Below are positions 20,401 through 34,000 of a stretch of 64,000 nucleotides of DNA, one piece after another. Each line of letters opens with the position of its first letter. Position 1 is the stretch's first letter. The notes beneath the pieces were generated by a model. The model was given only the letters and a program-made list of their open reading frames with translations. It had not been told where the DNA came from and searched no databases. The position numbers were made by a program, and so were the translations under genes. The DNA lies in contig NC_133234.1 of the NCBI RefSeq assembly GCF_040436345.1, forward strand, positions 13,408,446-13,472,445, given 5' to 3'. Source of the DNA: Pagrus major. Lineage: Eukaryota; Chordata; Actinopteri; Spariformes; Sparidae.

Positions 20401-23400
20401 TTGTTAAATGAAAAAGTTTTAGACAGACAAAAACTAGACAAAGTACAAGCCATGGCCTAAAGCTTGATTGAGCCTACATAACTAAATTACTGATATACTT
20501 ACCACATGACGTGGGCGCCCTCCTCTGACACCTCGATCTCAAACTCCACTCTCTCTCCAACAACCACGTGATAGTCATCCATCAGCTTGGTGATGGTCAC
20601 AGGGGGCTCTGGGTAGAGCAGAGAGGGATGTTGTGTCATGCCAGGAGGTTTACAAATTCACATTAATAATGTCTGCAGGCTTAAAGTTAACAAAAAGATG
20701 CTGCACCTTTGACAAACACCTCTGTGAAACACTTGTCATCGCCAACCACGCACTCATATGCGGCATCATCAGCCAGGGACGTCCTATTGATGGTAAGTGT
20801 TCTGACATTCCCAGATGCCTCCATGACATACCTTGAAAAGTGACAGACACAAAAAAGTTCAAACAGAGTGCTGAGGTATTTGTTTATCAAGCTGTTGATT
20901 GTTGGCTTAGCAACAATGTCCTAAAATTATGATATTAAAAACTCCTAAATTATTTTGAAAGACTGGATTATTGTCCAACAAATCGTTTTAATGGGTGATT
21001 TTTCTCACATTCAAACAGGTGTTTATTTGTGGGATCTGCATTGGTTTACATGAGACATAAGTTGTATTTGCAGTGCAACGTGCCTCGCCCTCTGGGAGAC
21101 TCCTTATGACCAGCTAAAAATAAAATGTGTTGATGCCAGCATGGTTTCAGAGTATGACTTTGTGTCACTGATAATTTTAGCCTGATATTTATACAACACT
21201 GCCTATCAAGTCCATCTGAGCTTGATGATTAGTATGATATAGTTTAACAGACTAATTAGGCAAAGGTTTCTACGTGGAGCTTAGCAAGGTGGAAAAACTT
21301 TAACCAACAATAACTGGTGTCCATGTAAAGGCTGCAGCCAGGGAGTCAACATTAGGGGGGTCTAAATCTGCCCAGACAAAAATAACATCAAATAAAATAA
21401 ATGTAGTGAAAACTCATTACCATAATTTCTAAATATATTAACATAATATTTGTTTTATAATAGTATCTAGTGGATTGTGTTAGAAGTTTTTTTGTGGTTT
21501 CAAAGAAAAGTTATTTATTGATGGTAACCTCACCTTTTCATGCATGATAAAAAATATTAATGAACATGACGACTTATATGTAGATCACCACATCTGCAGG
21601 CATTTGTGTTTGAGACATACAAGGGCATATACCACTACATATGTAGTTTTACCAGTGATGGAATGTAACTAAGTATATTTACTCAAGTACCGTACTTCAT
21701 TTTAGTAGCACATTTCTAGATTGATTTATTTTATCAGCAAACTGATTTAAAAAAAATCCACTGATTACAATAATCACAAAAATGCTGAATATTAATATTT
21801 ATAATATTTATTTATACTATTTACCACTATAACTTACTTTTACTTGCACTTTTGATATCTAAGTGCATCTTATATCAGATACCAAGACCTTTACTCAAGT
21901 GCTATTTGCATTGGTACTTTTTTTTACACTGAGTTTTACATATTTCATCATATTTTCGATCTAATTTAGACGGGCCACTCTGAGGTGCTCCTGGGCTGGA
22001 TGTGACCCTCGGGCCACTAATTGAATAGGCCCTATATATTTTTCTACCTGAATAAAGGACATTTAAATATTTGGGGGATACAGTCTACCCAATGTATATA
22101 TAGTAATTATGGTGTGCGTTCATGTGTTTGTGCTTTTTAGGATATACTTGGCTGAGGGTTTGATCTCCTGGCCGTTCTTCAACCATTTGACCTGGATGTT
22201 AGGGTCGACGACCTCACACCTCAGGACAATCTTCTTGCCTTTTTCCACCGAGTAGCAAGAATCAAGCCTTGTCAGGAAAGCTGGGGTTAAAGGCAAAAAG
22301 GGAGAAATGAAGAATGAACAACTCATCAGGTTCTTCTTTCTACAGTTTCATGATACCCTCGCTCTTGCCTACTCTTTCCTGCTGTCCTTACTTCTCTGTG
22401 TCCCCCGAGGCAAAATCTCAGCTCGTAATTCATGTAATTTATACTTCCAGTGATCCTCTACTTCTCCCCCTTCCTTCAACTCTTGCTTGACCAGACTTAC
22501 CCTCGCTATGCTTGGGTTCAACAACCTTCATCTTTTTCAGACGTTTCAGCATGCCTCTCAGGTCAGTGATGCCATACTCAAAGGCGATTTTCTCGTACTC
22601 GCTCGGATGGGCACTCTTAAGCAATTCCCACACGTCGATTGCTGGTTCCTCTTTTTGAGGCTTCTTCTTCCTGTTAGTCAAGGAAAAGGGCAAAAGGGAC
22701 ACCGATGTAATTGGAGTGGAGAGGCAAGTAAAACAATGCTGTGCGGTTAATAATTTTGCAAACCAAAAAACACTCAGCTTCTCACTTCTTAGTGGCTTTC
22801 AGCAGAGCACTGAAATCCAGATCTCCCTCGTCCTCTCCAGCATCCCTGTGTGTGTGGATTCAGACATACAGTATTAAAAAGCATTTAGCGTAGGCTAACC
22901 TAACTGACCTTAAATTGACTGCACTGTCTTATACCCCCTGTACTGAAAGACACACTCACACACAGTGGAAAACCTTATAAATAGTCTACGTATGCTTTTT
23001 CCCCTTGTGTGTTTGCTCACGCTCACATAGGCTTCTGAGGCATGCTGAAAAGCAAACCCCAGTGCACTTACGCCCTCTTGAAGGCAGACAAAATATCTGT
23101 GTGCTGCTCCTGCTGTGCAGCTGTAACAAGAGAAGTTGCAGAGAAAGCACATTAGGGCTGGATCAGATCAAAACAGCAGCACGTATGGAATCTCAGCAAG
23201 CCAGAGTCCATTTCCACTCACCCTCCACAGAGACCTCGAAGGTGGAGCTGTCACACTTGTCTTTTGACGTCACCTCACACCTGTAGCCCCCAGCATCTCC
23301 AGCGACCACTTTGATGATCTTCATCTCATAAGTATAGATCTTGGGGAGAAAATATTACTTCTTAGGAAAAGGACCAGATCACAAAGTGCATAAAATGAAT

Positions 23401-26400
23401 GTCTCTGTCTATCACACACTTTAGTGTTTCTGTCATAAGTTTCCTTGAACTGCATGTGTTTCCCAGCCTTGCTACCAAGGTCCAGCCACTTGCCCTTCAG
23501 CCATTTCATGGTGGGTTTTCTCGTCAGGGTTGACGAGTCCACCTTGGCTATGAGAGTCACATCCCCACCTGCCATCCACAAACAACAATTACCTCCTATA
23601 ATATTATGTAATTAGGTTACACAATATGGATTGCAATAGTTTTCTGTCTGTCCTAACAATTATTCATCCATGTGTGTTTCAAACCTGCAACCGCGACTAC
23701 ACTCTCTGGTGGCTTCTCCAGGAAGAGCCCAGTGAGCTCAGTCGACCCTTGCTCTGAAAAGAGGGAGAAAGAAATTAGATCACTTACTCTTTCGATTTTG
23801 AAATACATTTTTGATGGATTCAGCTAGGACAGGCACTGAAATAAAAAACATACAGGAGCACTTAAATGGCATTGGCAACATTCACAGTGTGCGACAAACC
23901 AAAGAGCGAAGGACACAGGGAAGTTCTCATGGAAATTCTGAATCACACACAGACTGTGTATATACAGTTTAAATGAAACATAACAATCACTACATGATAA
24001 ACCACAGATGAAGAATGACAAGTAAACAGTTTCTCCATGAACAACATACTGACGTAAAAAAGACATGTTGCATTTAGATGCTTAGATCTTGCTGTGCTGT
24101 AAGTTATCATTACCAAATGTTCAAATCAAATGTTGAAGCTAGCATTAACATATTTATTAAAACAAGCTGTATTTTTTTATTGCAGTTTGCAATACAATGG
24201 CTATTTAATGCTTTTCTTGCTTATCACATGTCATGACTTTTTTTTTAATAATAACATTAGAACATAAGAAATTTGTAATGTGTGTATCCATAAAAAGCAT
24301 CCAGTAGCCATATGTATTTCCAAAATGTTTTCTGACATTATAATCTAGTAGTTAACGATACTGTCATTACTGAAAAGAAATATGTCTGTGCTAGCATACT
24401 GTACTGATAACGTTAGCTAGCTGGCATTACCAACATTAATGTTTGCTAGTTAGGATTAGCAACATTAGCTAGTTATGGAAAGCCACATTTAGTGGCTGAT
24501 GTTATCAAAATCAGAATCAGAAATACTTTATTATCCCAGAGGGGAAATTGTTTAAATTAATCAATAACCCCTTGAACAAGTTAGGCCAGAAAAGCTGTTT
24601 TCTGGTCCAATACCATGCATTTATAAATATGACTTCCATCTTTGAGTTCCTTCTATGCTTCCCTGTATGCACAGTAGCAAAAGTAATTACAACAAAGTCA
24701 TCACAAGCAGAGTTGCAGTGGTAAAAATAAAAACTGGGTAAACTGTGTCATCTGGCTAAACTGTCTAAGTAATGGTAAACTCATATAAAGGCGAGTAAAC
24801 CCTGTGTTTCAGTTGAAAGATGTGGGTAAACACAACCCCATTACAAGTTATCTGACCAGCACAACTTGGTTCACAACACATACTATACAAGGGCAGGAGA
24901 GCAGGCAAGCAAGTCACAGTGATACAGAATCACTCAGCAAAGTATCATTAACAGATTAAAAGGTGCAGAATGTGTTAATGAACTCTGACTGTGCCAAATA
25001 TAAAATGTCAAGCAAGTGCACCTGCTGACCTCCATATAAAAGCCCTTTCTAACCATATCAAAGACTAAACATTCAAGGTGCAAATCAGTAAACAGTACAT
25101 ACTTTACGTCTTTACATCAGCATCTAAATAAAGACAGACTGTATAGTGCAAAACTCTGCAATCGCTCACCTGGCCAAAAAAATAATTCATCAACCATACC
25201 AACAGCCAACCTCTCAAAAATATATGATCTATTCATATATCATACAACTACATATAGGATGCAAACATCTGCATTTCATAACATCATGTTTGCATGCATG
25301 GATAGTAGCAGTCCGGCACTGTGCCTTCAGCTCATCCTTACCCTCATCTGCAGGGTTTGTCCCTGATGGGAAAAACAAATATCCCTGCTTAACAAATGGA
25401 AGTATAACTATTCACTGTTATACTGTAACCATAAGTCAGTTGAAAACTCATGAGGTAAAACAAGGCAATTACAGAATGAATATTCTGTAGAATTATTACA
25501 TTAACACAGCACACAGTGAACAGCAATCAAAACAGAATTTTACACGTGAAAGTAAGATCATGACTGTTATCGATCACAACAGAAAGTAATCAAATGTGTT
25601 GATTACACTTCTAAACTTAGAATACATTGAAATTACCTCGATTGCTTCTTTTGGACTGATATTGCAAGGCTACTTGTCACAAAGGAGTCAATTACTTTAC
25701 CCCATAGCAGCTTGTAAAAACAAGTGAAGTGTAACTTTAAAGACATTTCATTTATTATTTTTTTCTTTACAGCACTGACAAGTAACGGATATAAAAGTCT
25801 GTATTAAAGTTTGTTGCGTTAAGATACCCTCAGGTACAACTCCGGGCAAACTTTTATGTTCTTAGAGCATTTAAATGTTTCCATGGCAGGAATTATATTT
25901 TAAATAAATTGGCAGGAAGTTCCCTCTAACATTCATTAGAAATACTGGTGCAAGTGCCCCAAAACAGTCTGCAGTTGGCCATGTGAAGATAATCCCCCCC
26001 CACAAACACTACACCCCCAGGGCTCTGGCTTTAAACAGCCTTGGTATGATAAGCACTTCCCACACAGAAATTCCACTCTAATAGACACACTGACGGCAAA
26101 CTCGGCGTGATGCAATTCCCTATCTGGAGTCAGGACATGGGATCAAACGAATGGTAGACATGAAAAATCAGCCTAAAATCAGTGGTTACTGTGTTTAAAG
26201 TAATAAGATCCTCCTGCACAGCTCTCATACTGTATGATTCTTTATTATTCCTGTGCAAGAACATCGAATTTTATAAACTCTAGACGCCAGGAGACAATGT
26301 TTGGATCTTCATCAGGACAAAAATGATTTTTCATTTTGTGCATTTGCCTACATTGAGGCTTTGAAAAACAGCTTTTTCTTGTCGTTTCATTTTGGGCTCA

Positions 26401-29400
26401 TTTTCTTCTGCCTCAAACCTCTCTCCTCTTCAACAGTGTTAATGGGAAAAAATCCTGATTTCATAAAACTAAGGTAAATGGCAATCTTTGTACTTGGCGT
26501 CTTCTCACAGCTAAAATTGGATTTGGATGGTCTGTCATCTAAATAGGCTGAGATGTGACCAAAGAAAAGCACATCTCCTCAGGTTTCCTTCTGAACTTTA
26601 CTCAGCTGCTGCCTTGGGATTAGGCCTGGCCACGCTGCCAACCAGCTAAAATGTTCAACCATAAATCACTTCACCATGTAAAATCACCATTTTGCTAAAC
26701 ATAGACTGTTGGACAGGGGTTGATGCTCAAGAGATACTGAATAGTGCTCCCACTTTTCCCCTTGTCATGCTCAGCCACTGTGCTTGTCTTTCCTTTCCAC
26801 TAAAATGTGTCTCAGTTCACACTGAGCTCCGTCTGGAACATCTGCCACACATTCAGTGATGGCTGTTTAATGACAGGCGGAAAGGATGATAAGATGTGCA
26901 CTCATAAATGCTGCAAAGAGATAAACTAGAGAGGAAGCTGTGGTCACATCATAGGACCCGTTCCCACGAGGAATTTATGGAGGGAACATCCAGGACAGTA
27001 ACTAAAGTTAACATTTAATATCCTCACCCTGGCTGCTTGACCCCTCTCGTCACTCGGCAGGCCATATTCCAGGGCAAAGTTTCATGGCAAAGCAGCCAAC
27101 CGCCCAAAGATAGCAACCTTGTTGTGAGGACACAAAGCAACCATGCCAGCTTTGTAGAGGTCTACCCATCTGTCCTCTGCATGCCCCCAAGCCCATCATC
27201 CAGGTCTTGCCTCACTGGCCATAAAGCCTAAAAGTAGTGGTCACCAGGTTAAGTCACCAAAGACACTTCTCCGCAACACATGATACTAGAAAGAAGAGTG
27301 TGGACTGTTTAGTTGCCATTTTTGCCTCTGGTGAAGCCTCACCGAGGTATCCATGTGGGAAAAGGGAAAGACTGTAATGTCAGTGCCCCCCCTCAGGAAC
27401 AGCAGGTACAGGACATTTTACATACATTTGAAGGGCACCACAAAGAATTAGCAACTTTCAGCTCACTGAAGTCTCGGCACTTCCATAACCCTTCTCCACC
27501 AAATCTACTCGTAATCAGTTCAGATAGAGCAGAATGTATCACTCTGTGCCCCTGAAAGCTGGCGGACTGGGGCAGCTTCATAGCTCCTGGATTTCACTTG
27601 AATAACATGAGACGTTGTAGTCTGGCATCATCAGATCAATTCACAAATGCGAATTTCCCTTCCAAAGGGTATCATCAGCAGGGGCAGAACAAAATGTATA
27701 TGTATATAAAGTCCATGTATCAAACCTGCCCCATATTGGATAAACAGTTGTGATTGGCACGGGACAAGTCGGATGGAAATCTGAGACGGGGGCCAGATGT
27801 ATCTGCCAAAGCAAATAAAACATGAGCTCGCCTGATTGGTCTGGTTCCCAGGCTAGAGTTGTGGTTCAACCCCAACCTTTTTAGACAGTTGACTTATGAA
27901 TCACGCGGCAAGGCTGTGATGCACAGCCATGGTTTAGTTAGTAGACCCTCTCCAGGCCTTTAGACTTAATATAAAGGATGAGACATGGCCCAGGATACAG
28001 AACTAATGTTTGGAGGCATTAAGTTTGATGTGCACAACATGATATCTCGGATGACTTCACGGGCTGAGCTCTCCTTGCAGTACAGCAAAACATTGAGTTG
28101 AGGAGTTACTATAAAAGTGTCATCACATCAGATGACACTTGGTATTTTAGCAGCAACAGCTGCCATTGTTCTACAACTGACTGTAACACATAAACCACAG
28201 CTGTGTTTCCACTCTCATGTTAAAATTGCCAGAGGGACAAAGGCAAAAGAGAGCTGGTCTCATAGGTCACAGATGGGCAGCACGCTTCACATGGAGAAAC
28301 AAACTCTGACTTGCTGACAGAAAATAACCTGCATAATTTGTCAGTGAGGTGTGTGGCAGTATCAGTAGATACCAGCATGACACAACAGGGACCACTTCAG
28401 CCAGCTCTAAGTTTTCTCTTTAACACAACCAAGGATCTGGTGACTTGTAGGCCTGAGGTGTGGCTTATTCTGAGGGTAGCTGCTAAACTGGATGTGAGAA
28501 GCTACAAGCTCTTAAGGGTTTTTTTTAGCAGGGATTTTCATGGGATCTGGAGGATATGAGCGCTGAAACAAGCAGTCACCCTGCATACTTATACATTTTG
28601 GATCTTGCTGCAGCTCTGTGGTGCACAGCAGAGGAAGGCTTGTCTTGCAGCCTGATGAACTTTGTTTGCATTAATTTAGCAGTAGTGAGACAATTAGAAG
28701 AAGATCACAAAGGTGCTAAAGACGGTTTACATGAAACCATGGAAACAAGCTGATTTTAAAGGAAAAAAAATCTGTTAAAAGCCGTTTATCAAGTCCAAAT
28801 TGAAGTAGTCAAAATAATTTCAAATAATAAAATAAAACCGGATCCACTTAACACTTCATATATTATGTGACATCTTAACCAGCACATAATACCAACACTC
28901 AAACCATACTTTTGGAGGGGCAAAAGTAAATTATCGGCAGACACATTAATATAAACCTTGCTCTTTTCTTACCATCCCCATCAGTTTCCGATTCTGCTGC
29001 AGACAAGGAAGCACACTTAACTGAATAAAGCAGCTATAAAGCTAATACTCGTTGTTGCACAAGAAATGATGTCCAAGGTGCAACAGAGACAAACAAACAT
29101 AAAAACAGAAGCACCATGCACCATTACATCTCATAACATATTTCATTCACAAGTTGAGGTGATTTCCTTTTACATGTTTAGTGTAAACATGTCTCTGCAT
29201 GCAAAAATAAATAAATACATTGATAAACTGAACACATAAAAATACATACAACAGTAAAACGTCAAAATACAGTATCGTATACTGTACGCGGCAACACAAG
29301 AGTAAATTACAAAACTGACCATGTTGCACATACTGTAAAACCAAACCAAGCAAAAGTTCACTCATAACATATATACAGTGTATGTATATATCAATCCAAC

Positions 29401-30984
29401 GATGGAAAACAACATAAGGCATTCAACATGAAACATATAATCCTATTATCCATGTCATTAATTCATATATATTTGGAGTAGACAAAATGCATTATGCAGG
29501 TCATCTGACACCAGCCTGAAAGATCTTGGAAAGTTCAATACATAACAGTCATGCAGAGACTAATGCACAGGATTCTGCCTTACCTCCATCTGCTGGGAGT
29601 TGATCTAAGGAAAATGAATGACAATTAGCTTATATAGTAATTATTCACTATTTTCAGTTATAACTGAGGAAGCTGAGGAGAAATTTGATAGAAAATGCAT
29701 ATTATTTCCGGACACAAAGCGGTGCCTACCATCTTCTTCTGGCTGCAGATTAGCTGGGCAAATAAAAATCATTATCAAGTCACTGAAATTAAAAAGATGA
29801 TGAAACCTGGACAGTAGTCATTTGGGAAAACCACAGAGACATCTCTGATCAACGAAAGATGCAGATATTTGCTCTCACTTCACATGCCTACATGTAGGAA
29901 AACAGTTGACAAATGTGAAAAATGCATCCAGTTGCGGTCAGTCAGAGTACATTAAAATCCACACAGATGACTTGACTCTCGTCTGCTTCATACACGTGTA
30001 TAACTTCTCTATAATACACAATTCTAAAATGCTAAACAACTCATAATCAACCAAAGAAAACCGAACATTGATTCCCATTGGACTGGTCATTGACACAACA
30101 AAACAGAGAGAAAACATGGATTCACATGATGCTGCATGTCATCACTTCACAGATCTCTGACACACAGTACACTGCGGATATGAAATCAGCAACCACATAC
30201 ACAGTTGTAGTCTCAGCTTACACATGAGACACATGCTGTAGGCTAGCCATGAAATGCAAACACGCTGAATCAAAGTTGACAAAGTTAAAAGTAGGTAAAA
30301 TATGTATTATTTCCGGACACTAAGAGGTGCCTACCATCTTCTTCTGGCTGTGGTACAGCTAGGCAAATAAAAATCATGGTTTAGTCAATGAAAACGGAAA
30401 GATGATGAGACCTGGACAACTTAAAATTTTGGAAAATCGCAAAAATAAATGAGGTGCCTACCATCTACTTCTGGCTGCGGATTAGCTGGGCAAATAAAAA
30501 TTATGGTTATGTCATCGAAAACAGAAATAAACAGATCAAAGTTGCTGATATTTGCTCATACATGCCTGCAGTGAAATGTAACACAAAGGTCAGTGTAGTA
30601 AAACACAGTTTACAGATGTGGAAAATGCATCCAGTTACAGTCTTTCAGAGTATATTAAGATTCACACAGATGTCTTCTCTTGTCTGCTACATACAATGTG
30701 TCAGTCCAACATGCGAAACAACTCAAAATCAACTAAAGGAAACAAGAACATTGATTGGACAAATCATCAACACAAAACAAAACAGAAAGAAAACATGGAC
30801 TCAAATGATGCTGCATGACATCACTTCACTGATTTCGGACACTAGATTGTTAAACACAATTTACTGAGGATATAAAACCTGCTACCACACATACAGATGT
30901 AGAGGCTGTTCACATTTGATATAAACATCTGTCCTGAGTGATCAAATCACAAGTGAACGGCTTTACGCCCATTAGTTCACACAC

Positions 30985-31074
<90 letters not shown>

Positions 31075-34000
31075 ACAGCAAACAGCTGCTAAATGTTGGG
31101 TGTCTAGACGCACTTTAGACACTGAAGCTAAGGTCTGTATAGTGATGTAAACTGAAACTTTTTACGAGGACAGTAAAAATGTATCGCATTTCATGTTGAA
31201 TTTACAAGAAGGCATGAATGATTTAGAATTTGTCACAGCAGTGTTGCAGCCTGTTGTCATGGCTTCTCCTTCTTGTTTTGCGGAGGATGTCAGTTGAGTA
31301 GGCGGTCCTTTAAAGTGGCCCAGAGCACCTTTTTGTACTCGCTGGTAAAAGAATGTGGTCACGTACGTTCTAGACCAACTCCGAATGTGATCTGAGTGAT
31401 CAGATCTCAAACATGTCACCAGTGCATCTTGGGCTGTGTTCACGCCTGTGCTTACAGCATTCAACTTGTGATTTGGTCACTCAGAACGGATGTTGATACA
31501 ATGTCAGAACAGTAGTTTCAGCTAACACATGCTGTAGGCTAGCAACGAAATGCAAACACGCTGAATCAAAGTAGCATGATCATTGAGAAAGTTAATAGAA
31601 AATGTTTATTATTTCCGGACACTAAGAGGTGCCTACCATCTTCTTCTGGCTGCGGTATAGCTGGCCAAATAAAAAATATTGTTAAGTCACTGAAAACAGA
31701 AGATGATGAGTCCTTGACACCCTCGCAAACATAAACATAAAACACGAAGTTGCAGATATTATCTTACACTTCACATGCCTGCAGTGGAATGTAACACAGA
31801 GGTCATTGTAGGGAAACAGAGTTTACAGGCATGGAAAATGCATCCATTTCTTACATTAATCAATTCTACAATGCAAAGGTCCAAAATGCTTAACAAATAA
31901 GGCAACAGAACACTAATTCCTATCGAAGTAGTCATTAACACAACGAATACAGAAAGAAAACAAACATGAACAACATTCACATGATGCTGCATGACATCAC
32001 TGATTTCTGACATTGTTACACACAATACAGTGCGGATTGACATTCTGCTATGTAGTTTCAGCTGACATATGTGACGCATGCTGTAGGCTAACTATGAAAT
32101 GCAAATATGCTGAATCAAAGTGGCAGAATAATTGCATTATCCCTCTTCAGCAGCTTCATGTTGCCTCATACAATGTGATTGACTTATAGGCCTATCTTCT
32201 TGACTCGGTAATTGCTCTACTTATTATCTATGTAGCAAAACCACTTGTTCGGTATTATTCAGATAATTACCCTGACTGATTAGTTTAAATGCATTTTTCA
32301 GCACTCAGTTCAAGTCAAACCCACTCCATGTCACTTATTAACACAATTTAAATGCACTGAGTCACAAAAAAAGAGAGAGAGAAGAAAAAGAAAATCATTG
32401 TCCCTCACCCTCTTCAGTTGGCTCCTCTGGGGCTAAAATTAGTGGATTTTTGTGAGAAATAGTGATTGAAAAGTTACACCATGGGAGCCCCAATGGAAAA
32501 CACATACATTTGACACACTACAACAGCTGAGCTGCTGGACATTATCAGTGTGTAGACCACACTCAAACATGGTTCGTGTAAACCAACGTGATTTTCTCAT
32601 TGTGATGCATGTGTTGTTGCATAATTCAAGACAGATGAGTAGACGAGTGCTTCAGCAATCTGATAATATACACTATAACAGATGTCTGTGGCTGAACATA
32701 TAGATCATACATGTTGGCATATGTGCATAAAATAAAGACGCAATCCTGATAAAGAATTAAGTCGACAAATGAAGGATTGGCGCGTGCTGGTTAGACACCG
32801 TCGGAAGTCAGAGCCTGTGTGTTTGACACATGATATGTGAGCAAAAGTGAAAATGTGAGAGTCATTAGCAAGTCAGTGTGCGATAATGTAAGACACACAA
32901 AAGGTCACTATGAAAACGGTGTGGAGCAGCTGACTTACCGGCACCCTCCCCCTCTGGTTTAGCTGAGAGATAGAAACAGAAAGAGACGATGATTAGAAGC
33001 ATGCATCACAATTATGCATAATGAGAACAAGCATCTTTGAAAATATTGTTACTGCTCAACTTAATTCAGGTTGTCCTATATATCTTAAATCAGTGAAGTG
33101 ATGACAGATCTTGAAGCATTTGACCACACCTACTTTATGATATTTTACTGCATGTTTGTCTGAAACTGATGAGTTTATTTTATTATGTGGTATTTCAGAA
33201 ATGTTTAGAGGATATCAAATTTCATGGTAAAGCATGAAATGTAATCTTGGAAACCAAAACTCTAAAATAATTCCTACCAGGTAAGAGGATACATTTTATG
33301 AAATGGCCATCTTTAAAATGTCTAATATGCTGGCACAACTCTTTGAAACTGATACCAATAAAATTTAGCACACCATCTTTCCTTCTGATTGGTGCATTCG
33401 TTTGGTCCGATTGGAGCTTCAGATGACAGAGTAGTCAATTTGTTTGGAGTTGGAGGAGCACTGTCGGTGTAATTGTTGAGACCTAATTCTGGTTAAAAGA
33501 AATTCTCAACTGAAATAGAGGCACATAATATACCCTTACTCCTCGTGTGTCTCCCTGGAGGTCACTGCAGATGCTGGTAAAGGCCAGGGACGGTATCTTA
33601 TGACCTCCCTGAAGTCGTGCCACGTTCTCATAAGTTGAAAACAGTTTCCTTGAATAGTCGGACCATTTGACCCTACTTGCTTTACTGTTCACCTAAGGCT
33701 TGTCTTCTAGGTAAAATAAGCCTTTTCAGCATTGTATTTAAGGCTACAACTGTACAATTATGATTTTCCCATATGGCTTCATGCATAACAGCTACAATAT
33801 ATCTCTGAGCTCTAAGTAACAAAAGCCACAGAGTAAAAAAACGTGTCCTTTGTCAGTGCAAAAAGAGAACATTTGGTACACACTACAAACTCTTTACTTT
33901 GGTGTAAATACTTCATACACACGTTGTGAGTGCACCTGCATTAAGCATAAATCTGCATCAGCATCTGCTAAGTCAGTCCTCTTGGGATGAGAATCTTGAT

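Larger units (their letters stand above)
28973..32982 (-). other. mybpc2: Micro-exon array encoding the mybpc2 N-terminal extension
   Basis: Eight of the nine in-frame micro-exons lie here: 32959-32982 (KPEGEGA), 32409-32432 (PEEPTEE), 31637-31660 (IPQPEED), 30462-30485 (NPQPEVD), 30335-30358 (VPQPEED), 29730-29753 (NLQPEED), 29584-29604 (QLPADG) and 28973-28996 (ESETDGD). The ninth is at 25342-25362 (TNPADE). Each is 21 or 24 nt, starts after the first base of a codon and ends with the first base of the next, so all are phase 1-1. The four xxQPExD exons share donor context (G|GTAGGC), exon sequence and upstream intron sequence, which marks them as duplicates. The earlier acceptor was chosen for these four because it alone keeps the frame and has the better pyrimidine tract. 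Confidence 0.85.

Noticed and set aside
27020-27060. Possible extra mybpc2 micro-exon next to a GTGAGG-like donor
   Set aside because: No acceptor gives a length divisible by three with phase 1-1, and the peptide does not resemble its neighbours.
30910-31122. Ser-Ile-Tyr-Leu repeat frame on the minus strand
   Set aside because: It is the GATA microsatellite read as codons; no gene context or splice signals.
31637-31649. Alternative 13-nt version of the duplicated micro-exons using the nearer CAG acceptor
   Set aside because: Its length breaks the frame, whereas the acceptor 11 bases earlier gives 24 nt, fits the phase and has a better pyrimidine tract in all four copies.
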